NCBI GenBank assembly: GCA_947044405.1
Contig: CAMRHE010000358.1
Coordinates: 558,001-622,000, forward strand
Source: Leptodactylus fallax
Lineage: Eukaryota; Chordata; Amphibia; Anura; Leptodactylidae
Direction: 5' to 3'
DNA: 64,000 nt
The notes beneath the pieces are model-generated. The model worked only from the letters and a program-made list of their open reading frames with translations, did not search any database and was not told the DNA's origin. The position numbers and the translations under genes are program-made. Shown piece after piece: positions 9,582 to 21,496 of this stretch. How positions within the stretch are numbered: position 1 is the stretch's first letter; every line of letters begins with the position of its first letter.

Positions 9582-12086
9582 CAGCTGTCCTCTGACCTCA
9601 AATTTATGCTGTCAACCCTAAACTCAGCCAATAGTCAGACTCCACTTATAGCTGACCCCTTGGTGCTCTGCTCCATAGCACCAGACCTGCATGGTCAGCT
9701 CTCACCAACACTGGGACCACTCTAAGAGGCAGCGAACTTCCAGACTCCCTGCACCATAGTCAAGATCCCAATACAGGGTTTAAAGGGTGAATACCAGGGA
9801 GACCACTTAGATACTGCCCTTAGAAGTGGCCTAAAACCAAAACAGTTTGGTGACACAGTGGGTCCATAACCTGCTGTATGATACATATGTATTACAGATC
9901 TGTTTGGTACATATTCCAAATACACAGTATATGGAAGTTTAAGGGCCCATACAGAGCTGCAATTTTACATTACAATAAAGGAATGCAAGCCAAAATAAGA
10001 GCTATTTATAGAAACATTTGTTCTTGAATATCACATGTTGCCTCACGGAGGTACTATATGGAAGCACATATAGATCAATTGGTACTTGATGTGCTGCCAT
10101 ATATATTGGTGCTCACAACAATGCCAAGTAAAAATGCTGTAATACTGGGTAGCTTATAAAAGGACCAAATGTGCTAAAGTTTATGACTTACCTATTTATG
10201 TATTATTACCTATATGCAATAAAGAATATCTTTTAAGTAGCTACATATTGTATATTACTGTGTGTTGAAAAGTCGCCCACTAACGTAAGCAATACAACCG
10301 CACTTATATGTCGCTCATGTGACACCCATTCTATTTCTTATATACACATAATACTCCTCTAGCATGTTGTGTCGGATAATATTAAATCTGCATGACACCA
10401 AACTTCACCTTGAAACTTGTGGTTGACTTGTAATATTGCCCTTCTGTCTTGGAGATAGATTTTAGGGCAGAACTGTTAGAAGTACTGGATGCGACTAGGA
10501 GGACAATGGTTCAGCAAAAAGCAAGTCAGCATTTGTACCTCACTTTATTCCTATTTTTTGAATCTGTTTTTCTTCACATTTTCATTTGGAAAATTTTGCA
10601 TCAAACTATTGGGAAGAATGTAGTTGTTAAATATGGCCAGTTCTCACCAATCCCACTTCCAAGTTTTTTACATGCCAGCAGTGACTCGTTCAGTAAGCTT
10701 TCTGGCTGTCCAACGCACTCTGGTGGTGACAAGAGCCAGATATGATTTAAAACAATGGCATGTCAGCAATTAAAGCTAAGCTTACTCATGTCTTGTATGG
10801 TCCAAACCTGACAAACTCAATGTCTGGGACTATTCTTAGATACACCACTTGACCCGAGATACTATGCCCCGTGTCTGTGCGGTGATGTAAGTGTTAATTA
10901 CCGCACTCATTTTGAGGTAAAAGTTTTTTTTTTTTCGGGTATATTTCCACCTCTGCCGATTCTGGAACTAGGCGATGAGGAAAGTGCTGTTTAGGCACTA
11001 ATGGGAATATCACACCCTACCGAACAAAATGCCAAGCCGAGCAGAGTGAGAATGATGAGATTTTTATAATGAAGATCTGGACTGTTTGCAGAAATGTTGC
11101 TACGCTGCCTCATAACATTATTGTGAAGTAAAGAAAATCTCTGCCAGCATTATTTCATTTTTAAGTTCACGTACCGCGGTTACTGCCCTCTATAGTATAC
11201 TGTACACTAATATGCATGTTAGGTTAGGTTCACACCATGTTAGCATCTGGGTGAGGAAAAAATTCTGACCTGTATTTCAAAGGCTAGGTTCACACCAACA
11301 TTCAAACTCTGTTCGGGGTTTCCAAGCGGACCCAAAGAATGGAAAGCCAAATGCAGGTGTGAACCTAGCATAACCTGTCCGGATGTAAAATACAAATTTG
11401 TGTACTATGAATGAACTACAATGCATATGTATACTGTGTATCCTTCTAGGGCATAAATTTGTAGGCACAGTGTAAAGCCTTGTATCAGTAAATCCTGGTC
11501 CCGACAGTAAAATCAAAACAGGGCCCATTCCACTTATAGGACTGGGTAGAGCCTAGGCGGAGTCCTACATAACCGGTTTCTTGGGCATTAAACATACCAT
11601 GGCAGAAGAACATGTTGAGAATAGAGGAGCCTGGAGCCATTTGTAGCAACAGACTTGGGGAACACAAATCTCCTTCCAATTCTACCTGATTTCAGGGGTC
11701 ACCAGGACTGAGTTTCGGAGCAGGCGTCTTTTGGATGCCATGAGTGGCGGCAAGTGGGAGGCTTTATGTCATCGAAGTTAGGGGTCTACAAATCTGAGAA
11801 GCATTGTTGGTGGTTTGGGAGGACCCTAACAAGGTATAGGTCCTACTGGGTTAGTAGCAATGTTTTGGTTTAGCATTGGTGGGGTGACCAGGTGAAAAAT
11901 TGAGTTTGCCCACAAAATCTGTGCCTTTTACAAGTGAATAATAACTGGTGCCTTCAAACCAGAGCTCATTGGCTGGAGGTAAGTTAAGAAGTTGTGTGCA
12001 GAATTTTGGTTGTGGATGTCAGAGGTTGCTGACTTTGAAGACTGCCCTTTTTTCTGAAATTTCTGGGATGATAGGAGTGGTGTTTT
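9582..12086. other. Non-coding DNA, no gene seen
   Basis: Only short unrelated open frames. The first ~300 bases continue the LTR-leader-like text seen before the MITE at 9212. A small inverted-repeat element is listed at 11281-11370. Nothing else is recognisable. Confidence 0.5.
11281..11370. repeat. Short 'GGTTCACAC' MITE
   Basis: Begins AGGCTAGGTTCACACC and ends AGGTGTGAACCTAGC, an inverted repeat of about 15 bases over 90 bp. It is the same family as 32821-33022. Fragments of similar termini occur at 11221, 14047, 42026 and 42240. Confidence 0.65.
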
Positions 12087-12281
12087 AGGCTAAGGCCCCA
12101 TGTTGCAGAAATGCAGCATTTTTGTTGCAGAGTTTGCTGCGCTTTTTGAGCCAAAGCCAGTAGTGGCTTGAAAAGGAATGGAAAATATATAGGAAGCTCT
12201 TAGACAGTCCTGACTTTGGTTCAAAAAACTTCAACATCTGCAACAAAAACACATCGTTTCTGCAAAGTGGGGCCTTAGCCT
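12087..12281. repeat. 'GGCCCCACGTTGC' hairpin MITE
   Basis: 195-bp near-palindrome: the left end AGGCTAAGGCCCCATGTTGC mirrors the right end GCAAAGTGGGGCCTTAGCCT, and inner segments (TTTGTTGCAGA versus TCTGCAACAAA) also pair. Related copies lie at 13604, 20796, 37097 and 50380. TTA borders both ends, which would suit a PIF/Harbinger-type 3-bp duplication, but other copies do not confirm it. Confidence 0.75.
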
Positions 12282-12408
12282 TAAAGGGGTTTGACAATCT
12301 CATGTACAATGAGGTCAATGTGTAAAATGCTATTAAAATTGTCCTTATCTTAGTAAAATGGCTGCTGTCACCAGTTCATCCCACTTACCTGTCTGTCATT
12401 ACTTATGG

Positions 12409-12600
12409 CCGCAATTCCCAACAGGGGTGCCCTGGAAATCTGCCAGGGGGTCTCAACACTCTGGTTGGACACTATCTTCATGCAAGATAACCTGCATCTT
12501 TAAGATGTTTTTTGTCTTTTGGTAAATATTATTTGGTAGGGGTATCTCAGAAATTTTTTTTCCAGGGGTGCCCAGAGTCTGAAAAGGTTGGGAAACACTG
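12409..12600. repeat. hAT-type MITE
   Basis: 192 bp. The right end GGTTGGGAAACACTG and left end CGCAATTCCCAAC are degenerate inverted repeats. Flanks ACTTATGG (12401-12408) and ACTTATGA (12601-12608) agree at 7 of 8 positions, as expected for an aged 8-bp hAT target duplication. CAGGGGTGCCC occurs near both ends. Confidence 0.7.
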
Positions 12601-13603
12601 ACTTATGAGTTTGGCAGTCTAAGGAATGAGTCATGAGCTCTCATGTCTCTCATGGTATGTGAACTTCAGTCCTCCCTTTGCCAAAATTGTCAGAACAGCA
12701 AGGATGTGCAGTTGACTTGGAGGCAGATATAGTAGAGAAATAGTTCTCTGGCCGTGTGCTACCTGCTGTATTAACGGCCTGCACACGGCCTCATTAATGG
12801 ATCTATTCACACAACTGTTTTTTTAATGGTTTGTGGAACTGATCTGTTAAATAATGGAACTTACTATTTTCCAGGCCGTTTTCAAGGATCCCTCAATCAA
12901 AAAGTCTATGTGGAAACGGGTTACCCACTTGTGCAGTTTTTCATGGCCGAGTACATGGCAAGTTTGTTTGAATATTCATGTATACATATATTGCATGACG
13001 TTTAATTCCTGTAATATATAATATGTCACTGCTATAGTCTAATATATATTTCTACACTGTGTTCCTGGCATAATCTGCTTTCACTGACTACATTAAAAGT
13101 CATGTTTAGATTATATCAAAGCAATGAAATAAAGCATATTGTCCTGTGATGCTAAAGAGTCTCATGGAAAGTTTATGTTTCATGAGAAAGTTTGCAAAGT
13201 CCTACAAGCCATGTGTCTCATATCTAATGGTGGACAAGGATTAATCTTTCATTTAATAATTACCCCTTGTATACATACAGAAATATATACAGTATATAAT
13301 TATAGTCTACGGATCAGGTTTTTGAAAATATGTATTATAGGTTATCACAATAAAGATACTGAGAAAGCAATACATAGCTAAATAGGTGAAAATAGATATG
13401 TCTATCAAGTTCAACTTTTGCATCATTATTTGCATCAAAAACGCTACATTTTAGCAATGAGGGGCTTCAGCCTTAAAAGGTTTTCCAAAATTAGAAATAA
13501 GTTAGAAATTAGAAATAATTCCCAAAAATAAGACAATGGGGATGACCTGAAATATCAGTTAGAGAAATGCTGACTCTTTTTCTAAGTTTGGGAACCTCTT
13601 TAA

Positions 13604-13951
13604 GGCTAATGCCCCACGTTGTAGACCACAAAAAAAAAAAAAGAGCTGCGGGAAAAACCACGGTGGCAACACATCCCGGTTTTTCCTGCAAAGGTTTTCA
13701 CAGAAAGTCCACAGAGGTATCCTCTGTGGACTGACTTCTTCAACTATACCTATAGGGAAACCAAAGGAGTTTCCATAGGTATAACTGACATGCTGTGATT
13801 TCCAAAGCTGCAACGGTTTTGGAAATCGCAGCGTTTCCACTGCACGCATTTTTCCACAAGGTGTTGATGAGAATTTCTAGAATCCCATCCACCTTGCAGG
13901 GATTGGAAAATGCCACGTTTTTTTCTGTTTAAGCCACATGGGGGCCCAACC
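13604..13951. repeat. 'GGCCCCACGTTGC' MITE, long subtype
   Basis: 348 bp from GGCTAATGCCCCACGTTG to GGGGCCCAACC, with TTAA at both borders (TTAA GGCT, AACC TTAA). Internal mirrored blocks are visible (TATACCTATAGG versus CCATAGGTATA; GATTTCCAAAGC versus GGAAATCGCAGC). It is the same subtype as 37097-37444 and 50380-50655. Confidence 0.7.
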
Positions 13952-14680
13952 TTAAAGTACTGTTCTGGATTGTAATGCTTTGTTGTCTAAGGGACTCTGT
14001 TATTTTCCGTAGCTTCAAAGAACATTGGTGGAGTGTAAACAGCTAAGGGTGGGTTCACACCTGCGCTTCAGTCCGTCCGTTGTCAATCCGAGTGAAAATC
14101 TCGGCGAACGGGATTGGCATCGGATACAGACCGGTCAGCGACGCATTGGTTAAAAACCCATTCATTTGAATGGGTTTTTAAAGCAATGCGAGGGTGTCCA
14201 ATTGCACCCTCTGCGCTGCAAATCCTTTTTTTTTTCGTCGGACACGAAGTCCTGCCTGTCCGACTTTGTTGTGGTGATTGTGGAGTGGCATGGGTCATGG
14301 AGTGTGCCCTAAGTAAGTTTGCTCAAAATGTTTTCACAATGTACCTAAATGTTCAGGTGACTTTTCAGGGTAATTGCCATGCGTAAAATACATTGGGAAT
14401 AGTACTATTTCTGACCATGACATAACTTGCCATATATTACAGCTCCCATTCTAATTCTCCCATCTCCAGGCTCTCTCTATTTGTCAGTTGTCCCTGAGCT
14501 AGTGGGTGCGCACCTTGGAAGACCAACAATGATTCAGCAGAGATTTTAAAGTAAGTGAAGAGTCTTCAGGGAGGGAGTAGGAAGAAAAGAACCTGACAAT
14601 TGGATAAAGAAGCCTATAGCAAAGATTTTTTTATATGTCTTTGCTCACTTCATGCAGTCTGTTGAAAGGTTAGTGGTTAT

Positions 14681-15149
14681 TTAAAGGGAGTCTGTCACTA
14701 GCAAACAGCACAATGTAGAGTATGTTATGCTGACCACCACCATCAGAAAGTCCAAAAGACGCACAATTTTCTTAAAAAGCAGTTATTAGAAATATGTAAA
14801 TGAAGGTCAAGTGTAATGTGGCATGCCAGAGCCTTAAAGGAATAAGGAAATGCCAGGTGTATGTATGGGAGTTCAACGAAAAGCATCATAGCTGTAGGAT
14901 AGAAAGAGACTGTTAACCAAGAGTAAGAGTACAGGGGCGGCAATTCAAATGTGGAGACTGAGCTCCTAGAGACTCTGCCATACCCCCATTGCAACATTAC
15001 TTCTTTTGCATATTTATAAAAACTGCTTTTTCAAGGATATAGAGCATCTATTGGACTACCTAAAGATATGATGGTACTAAGCATAATGTCCCCTACCATG
15101 TACTGTGGCTGGTTTGATATTGAGTTTCCTGGTGATAGACCCTCTTTAA
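14681..15149. repeat. TTAA-flanked MITE
   Basis: Starts TTAAAGGGAGTCTGTCACTA and ends GGTGATAGACCCTCTTTAA, so the termini are inverted repeats and TTAA borders both ends. A TTAA target fits Kolobok or piggyBac superfamilies; both are common in frogs. There is no transposase frame. Single ends of similar sequence occur near 26820 and 63565. Confidence 0.65.
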
Positions 15150-16278
15150 GAACTGACATCATATAATTTTATGCACAATATGGTTAAAATTATATACCAT
15201 CAAGCCCTAATGTGGCTGGCAAGAACCATGTTACATTTGTCTTCTGTTCACTGCATATTATGGTCTCTGGAGCTTTATAGGATATCCAGTGACATTATTA
15301 ATACAGAGCTGCAAATCCCCATCTGGATGTCAGTTTTACATAACATATTGAATGAGTCAACAAGAGTTTAATGTGGAATATCTTGTTGAGTCACTGTATG
15401 CATTATGAAAATGGAAAAGCAACCTATTACATAGGATACATTTTATCCTCCGCGATCCTGTTGGACAGTTACATGATTGATATTTCTGCAGAAAGACACT
15501 AAGCCATAAATGTGAAGACTGTCTAGATAGCTGTCTGTGATATATACCAAAGACAAATGGACTAGACCTATATATCAAAAATAAGTACAGCATGAAGGGC
15601 AAATGAAAAAGTCTGAACTACTTCTTCAAATGTAGCTTTGTTTTTCCTGCCCTGGAATATTAACACAGAACAGGAAAGAATGTTCTACAGGCTTAACAGT
15701 CAGAAAGGCCAAAGAAAATGACATTCACACATGTGAAAAGACGGGTATTACTAAGAGGCATCCGTAGCAGTACACAATGACTACTAAGAAATTAATACAT
15801 CTCACAAAAGTGACCCAACTGCAATTGCATCCCATAAGTGAAATGTCCTCAAGTATCTGAAAAAAATGGCTGCTAGTTGCCCTAAACAACCGCTAAACCA
15901 AATCCATGGGGCAGTTTTTGCACAAAATTCTATAATCCAATCAAGCATAAGAATGAAGCCTCATATTATTAGCGACTCCTAAAAGCATTATTTACATGGA
16001 ATGGAAGAATGGCAAAACTATAGAACATAATGCATTGCATGTGTTTTCTTATTTTTTTTTTTTTTTCCTCCATAAAATTTTGGGATTTTTTTTTCTTGAC
16101 AACCACTGTGTTGTATTAATGACTTTCATCACTAAGATGATTGTAGAGAATTTTTAATTACTTATATTTAGAAAAATGTTTATCTTTCAACTGTCTACAT
16201 ATTTAAATATAATTATGTTCATGGGAAAATCCCTTTAAGTAAAAGTAAGTATATCCTTTTAAGTATATCCTTTTTTTT
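15150..16278. other. Non-coding DNA, no gene seen
   Basis: AT-rich sequence with poly(T) runs near 16060 and 16090. The open frames are short and featureless, and I see no repeat with definable ends. Confidence 0.5.
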
Positions 16279-16412
16279 GTCCAAAGACATACTGATGGGG
16301 AATGTAGATTGTGAGCCCTATATGGGACAGTGACTGTCAATGGCTGTAAAGTGCTGCAGAATATGTTGGCGCTATATAAGTAAAAAACTAATAAATAAAT
16401 AATAAAATAAAT
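16279..16412 (+). mobile_element. SINE 3' part with L2-like tail
   Basis: Runs from TCCAAAGACATACTGATGGG through ATTGTGAGCCC to GTTGGCGCTATATAAGTAAA and ends in AATAAA-type repeats. This is the 3' half of a widespread tRNA-derived vertebrate SINE whose tail derives from an L2/CR1-like LINE. The tRNA-like head is missing here, as expected for 5' truncation. A separate head fragment of what appears to be the same family is at 21497-21658. Confidence 0.7.
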
Positions 16413-16713
16413 ATGTTTTACTACTTTTGTGAAATAAAAACACTTTAAAAAATATTTTGTTATAGCATATTCAATAAGCCATAACAATTTTATTTTTACA
16501 TCACTGTAGATTTTTCGAGGACTTTATGTGGGGTACGTTCAACTTGTTGACTTTGCATTCCTATATTTTGAGAGGCAGAGGGATTCATAAAAACTGACAT
16601 TGTTGTTGTTTTTTTAGTTTTTAGTTTTTTGGTATTTAGCATATGGAATAAATAATTCCCAAAAAATTTTGATAGATTTATAGAAACTGCCCATCCATGT
16701 GCAACATCAAATA

Positions 16714-16978
16714 CAGTACAGACCAAAAGTTTGGACACACCTTCTCATTCCAAGAGTTTTCTGTATTTTCATGACTATAAAAATTGTAGATTCACACTGA
16801 AGGCATCAAAACTATGAATTAACACATGTGGAATTATATACGTAACAAAAAAGTGTGAAACAACTGAAAATATGTCTTATATTCTAGGTTCTTCAAAGTA
16901 GCCACCTTTTGCTTTGATTACTGCTTTGCACACTCTTGGCATTCTCTTGATGAGCTTCAAGAGGTAGTCACCTGAAAT
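16714..16978 (+). repeat. Left terminal inverted repeat of Tc1-like element
   Basis: About 265 bp, near-identical to the reverse complement of 18076-18340. It includes the reverse complement of the last ~34 transposase codons. Confidence 0.85.
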
Positions 16979-17121
16979 GGTTTTCACTTCACAGGTGTTC
17001 CCTGTCAGGTTTAATAAGTGGGATTTCTTGCCTTATAAATGGGGTTGGGACCATCAGTTGTGTTGTTCAGAAGTCAGGTGGATACACAGCTACTACTGAA
17101 TGGAGTGCTAGAATTTGTATT

Positions 17122-18177
17122 ATGGCAAGAAAAAAGCAGCTAAGTAAAGAAAAACGAGTGGCCATCATTACTTTAAGAAATGAAGGTCAGTCAGTCAGTC
17201 CGAAAAATTGGGAAAACTTTGAAAGTGTCCCCAAGTGCAGTGGCCATAACCATCAAGCGCTACAAAGAAACTGGCTCACATGAGGACTGCCCCAGGAAAG
17301 GAAGACCAAAAGTCACCTCTGCTGCGGAGGATAAGTTCATCCGAGTCACCAGCCTCAGAAATCGCAGGTTAACAGCAGCTCAGATTAGAGACCAGGTCAA
17401 TGCCACACAGAGTTCTAGCAGCAGACACATCTCTACAACAACTGTTAAGAGGAGACTATGTGTAGCAGGCCTTCATGGTAAAATAGCTGCTAGGAAACCA
17501 CTGCTAAGGACAGGCAACAAGCAGAAGAGACTTGTTTGGGCTAAAGAACACAAGGAATGGACATTAGACCTGTGGAAATCTGTGCTTTGGTCTGATGAGT
17601 CCAAATTTGAGATCTTTGGTTCCAACCACCGTGTCTTTGTGCGACGCAGAAAAGTGAACGAATGGACTCTACATGCCTGGTTCCCACTGTGAAGCATGGA
17701 GGAGGAGGTGTGATGGTGTGGGGGTGCTTTGCTGGTGACACTGTTGGGGATTTATTCAAAATTGAAGGAATACTGAACCAGCATGGTTACCACAGCATCT
17801 TGCAGCGGCATGCTATTCCATCCGGTTTGCATTTAGTTGGACCATCATTTATTTTTCAACAGGACAATGACCCCAAACACACCTCCAGACTGTGTAAGGG
17901 CTATTTGACCAAGAAGGAGAGTGATGGGGTGGTACGCCAGATGACCTGGCCTCCACAGTCACCAGACCTGAACCCAATCGAGATGGTTTGTGGTGAGCTG
18001 GACCGCAGAGTGAAGGCAAAAGGGCCAACAAGTGCTAAGCATCTCTGGGAACTCCTTCAAGACTGTTGGAAGACTATTTCAGGTGACTACCTCATGAAGC
18101 TCATCAAGAGAATGCCAAGAGTGTGCAAAGCAGTAATCAAAGCAAAAGGTGGCTACTTTGAAGAACCTAGAATATAA
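17122..18177 (+). pseudogene. Tc1-like transposase, frameshifted
   Basis: Would cut and paste the element by binding the terminal repeats and cleaving DNA in the nucleus. The first ATG (17122) starts MARKKQLSKEKR. An N-terminal helix-turn-helix pair covers roughly residues 5-110, and the GRPK motif between the two helical domains is visible. The catalytic domain has WSDES (Asp codon 17594), QQDNDPKH (Asp codon 17863) and PDLNPIE (Glu codon 17980). The second and third are separated by 38 residues, not the usual 34. Two lesions break the frame: a 4-base tandem duplication (CAGT repeated) near 17186-17198, and an apparent single-base loss near 17650 in AGAAAAGTGAACG. The fragments lie in frames starting at 17122, about 17180 and about 17650. 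No in-frame stop occurs within the three pieces, so the lesions are probably young. Confidence 0.9.
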
Positions 18178-18340
18178 GACATATTTTCAGTTGTTTCACA
18201 CTGTTTCGTTAAGTATATAATTCCACATGTGTTAGTTCATAGTTTTGATGCCTTCAGTGTGAATCTACAATTTTTATAGTCATGAAAATACAGAAAACTC
18301 TTGGAATGAGAAGGTGTGTCCAAACTTTTGGTCTGAACTG
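18076..18340 (-). repeat. Right terminal inverted repeat of Tc1-like element
   Basis: Mirror of 16714-16978. The first ~100 bases are coding (last 34 transposase codons and the TAA at 18175-18177). Confidence 0.85.
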
Positions 18341-18650
18341 TATGTGCCGTTTTATTACATGGCTCTTATAACAAAGCATATTTATGGTAAAATATGCATT
18401 TGTTTAATTTTTTTTATTTGGGATTATTACTTTATTTTGGGATGTAAACTTTATATATCTATAAGCTTAACTAATTCGACCAATGCAATTGCATAACTAT
18501 TTCTATAATACATTACAACAACATTTCCCAAATCTTTCCCAAATGAGGGGCCACAGCACCCAGGAGTGCAGTGGAAACCCACCAGGGGTACCATAACACT
18601 CCAGTGGGAAGATGGCTGCATGTCATCATTCAACTAGATCTGCATTACTT

Positions 18651-18786
18651 CTTGTCTGGGGGCCACTGGGGACACTAGGGAGCATTACTAGGTGACAAGG
18701 AGCCACTGTGGAGCATTATTAGGTGCCTGGCGGCTGCTGGGGAGCATTATTAGGTCCCTGGATACCACTGGGTCGCATTATTAGGA
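18651..18786. repeat. Degenerate minisatellite, ~36-bp unit
   Basis: About four imperfect copies of a unit resembling GCCACTGGGGAGCATTATTAGG. It is flanked by hAT-MITE-like ends (ACATTTCCCAAA near 18520 and GGTTAGGGAACAC near 18790), so it may be the core of an old hAT-type element. Confidence 0.55.
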
Positions 18787-20049
18787 AACGGTTAGGGAAC
18801 ACTACACTATGCAATAAAACTGCATTGCATAATGTTACGCCAGTCAGTGATATACTGCAGGTAACCTATTAGGCCCTACCATAGGCAGGGCCTAATATGC
18901 TCATGGTCACGGCTCATGTTGTATTTGATTGTCTACATTACGGCTCTGGATCCCATCCCGACTGAAGATCTACTGACCTGAACTTAGAGCATCATACTAA
19001 TCTCAGATGCTCTAAGGTTGAGATGCAGAGTAATACCTATACTCAAATATGGAGTCAATAAGTTCAGTGTGACAGTCCTGTGACAGATGATGCCATTGGG
19101 AACCCTTGCTATGAGCCACAGCAGAGAGCTGTTGAGCATCAGTGGATCCCACAGTAACAAGGCCGACACATTCATGTATTAAATAACTGTAACCCATTGT
19201 AATGTGGCCAATGTCCCTCTCAGGGATAACCATTGAATCATCAGATTGTTTGAAGTTGTGCCCTGGACATTATATATTACATTAGATCTGTAATTCTTTT
19301 ACAGACCTTGTTCTCTATTCCCAGTAACATCATCTACAAAAATCTATTACTGCATTCTCAAGGAACCAACTACTTATTCATCTGCATATCTTATCACGTA
19401 CCAGTGAAGGTAAAGGAACACAAGGATATGGTGATGAAAAGCTTATCTGTGTAATAAACTGACGTTTCAACAATACATCATTGGGAGATATTTTGTAAAA
19501 CTGCAAGCAATAAATCAAGGAAGGAGAATATGGTACAGTAAGACATGACTTCACTGCTCTTGAAAGCGCGGCTGACTTCCAGATAAGGGCTGACGTGGCC
19601 ACAGTCTTCTGTTTTCCATTAGTTAATAAACAAGCAACTGGAATTTTTTGCCCAAGCTGTTTCTTTGCACGGCTTCAAGAAAGCCATTGAAAAGGAGATA
19701 ACATGTGGGTGGTATGTCCATGTAAGATTCATTTTCTACCGCAAAAGGAAGTTTATGCTTTACACAGGGTATATGTATAGGGATAAGTATTTGACCATTT
19801 GAATCCCCACCGATCATGAAAAACAAAAGTCATGAGTTCCCCCCACCTGAATATAACTGTAGTGTTGTATGCGCTGCTGCTCCACGCAAGTGTAAGGACC
19901 AATTTAAGAAAAAAAAAGCTTTTTCCGAAGAATCTACATTGCCAAAATACCTATTTTTACACAAAAATATGGATCAGCCATAACATTAAATCCACCTGCT
20001 AATATGTTGTTGGTCCCACATGTTGGCAAATCAGGTCATACGTATGGAA
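18787..20049. other. Non-coding DNA, no gene seen
   Basis: Only short featureless frames. A short palindrome, TTAGGCCCTACC mirrored by GGCAGGGCCTAA, lies near 18870-18895. No other structure is supported. Confidence 0.45.
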
Positions 20050-21430
20050 GCATGGACGCCAAGAGAATACACTTTTCAGCAATTTGTGCAAAAATAGCTT
20101 TTCTATGGGGTTGGATCAGATCACCGGTAACAACACAGCGTGGATCAAGGTATTGTTTACAGCGTTTTTTATTGAGTTTTTGCTGTGTTTTTCTCTGCAT
20201 TTTTATTTCTCCTATTGAATATATAGGGGAAAACAATCAGAATTCTGCAACTTTTTTTTTTTTTTTTTTGCAATGTGTAAGCCAAAACGTGATGTTTTCA
20301 CAATGTGGGGCATTAGCCTTATAGGCTTCTATGCAAAAAAAAAAAAGCTACATTTTTGTTTTACAGTACCTGCAAAGTGAATGAGATTATGGCAAATCCC
20401 ATCCTTACACTGCAGAAAAAAATCAGCACCGGAAGAGTTGTGTTTTCAAAAATGCTTGTGTTTTTGAAAATCGCAGCATGTCAATTATACCTGCGGAAAT
20501 GCTGCCATTTCTTCCTATAGTTAAAAAAAATTCGCTGAATAAAACTCAGCAAAAGAACATTGAAAAACACTTCAGAAAAACTGTGATGCATTTCCGCTGA
20601 TCTTTTATCCGCTATATGGGGCCTTTGCCTACATAGTGCAGTTTTTATTATATTTTTCACAGTTTTTGGGTTAATAGTGTTTACTGTAAATTGCAATATG
20701 TTCTTTTTTTTTCTAGGCTTTTTTAACCACAGAATTCTCCATAGGGTTAAAAACGATGTAAAAAAAGATGCTTGAAAATGAAAATGAATTCGGTTGAGGC
20801 CCCACGTTGCGGAAACGCAGCTTTTTTTTGTTGTCGATTTTGCAGCGGTTTTTTGATACAAAGCCAGATGTGGACTGAGCAAAAGGTAGAAGTATTAGAG
20901 CTTCCTACATATTTCCTATTTCTTTTGTAGCCATTCTTGGCTTTGGTTAAAAAAAAAAATGCAGCAAAATCTGCAACAAAAAAAACTGCATTTCTGCAAC
21001 GTGGGGCCTTAGCCTTCAGTGGATTTATTGTAAGTCCTAAAAAGCTTCATGAAGTAAACCTTGCTGCTATCACACACTGTTTTTGTGAAAAATGTCAAAA
21101 TGCTGGTGTTTTTCATGATGTTTCTGTTCTTATTGTGTACTCAGTCTACAGTGAAATATTAATCACACTGCATACAAAGCTTTTCGGATTGTGGTGTTTT
21201 TGTGGATATTTTTTGGTCTTTTTTATTATCTCTCTATTCCTTATAAAATTTGCGTTTAAGGTTACGCTGTGGAAAAGCTGATTCTTTGGTTGCATATTTT
21301 CCTGCGGTTGTTTTAAGCCAAATCCATGAGTGGCTACAAAAGGAATGGGAAATGGAACTGAAATGCACATAAGAGAAAATTGTGTGGAAACCGTGGTGGG
21401 TGGCAACACACCAACTAGCCTTCACATGTA
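20050..21430. repeat. Cluster of degenerate 'GGCCCCACGTTGC' MITEs
   Basis: Several adjacent partial copies in both orientations. One ends at GTGGGGCATTAGCC (~20321). One runs about 20330-20632 (right end TATGGGGCCTTTGCC), another spans about 20633-20790, one is the well-preserved copy at 20796-21015, and a partial runs about 21255-21420. They share CGCAGC, GCAAAATCTGCAAC and GGCTTTGGTT-type blocks. The cluster looks like repeated nested or adjacent insertion followed by decay. Confidence 0.6.
20796..21015. repeat. 'GGCCCCACGTTGC' hairpin MITE, best copy in cluster
   Basis: 220-bp near-palindrome: GAGGCCCCACGTTGCGGAAA at the left, mirrored by CTGCAACGTGGGGCCTTAGCC at the right. The inner arm TTGCAGCGGTTTTTTGAT mirrors the A-rich ATGCAGCAAAATCTGCAAC side. 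Confidence 0.75.
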
Positions 21431-21496
21431 ATGGGGTCTGGGAATGGTCTTTTTTTTCTGGTGTTTCTTCAGTAGGCTTCTCTCACTCAAAAGTGG

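Larger units (their letters stand above)
16714..18340 (+). mobile_element. Tc1-like DNA transposon, DD38E spacing, inactive
   Basis: The 1627-bp element is flanked by TA (16712-16713 and 18341-18342). Termini begin CAGTACAGACCAAAAG and end CTTTTGGTCTGAACTG. Inverted repeats are about 265 bp on each side and extend into the transposase gene. One transposase gene on the plus strand is broken by two frameshifts. It could still be moved by a transposase supplied from elsewhere, because both termini look intact. Confidence 0.93.
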
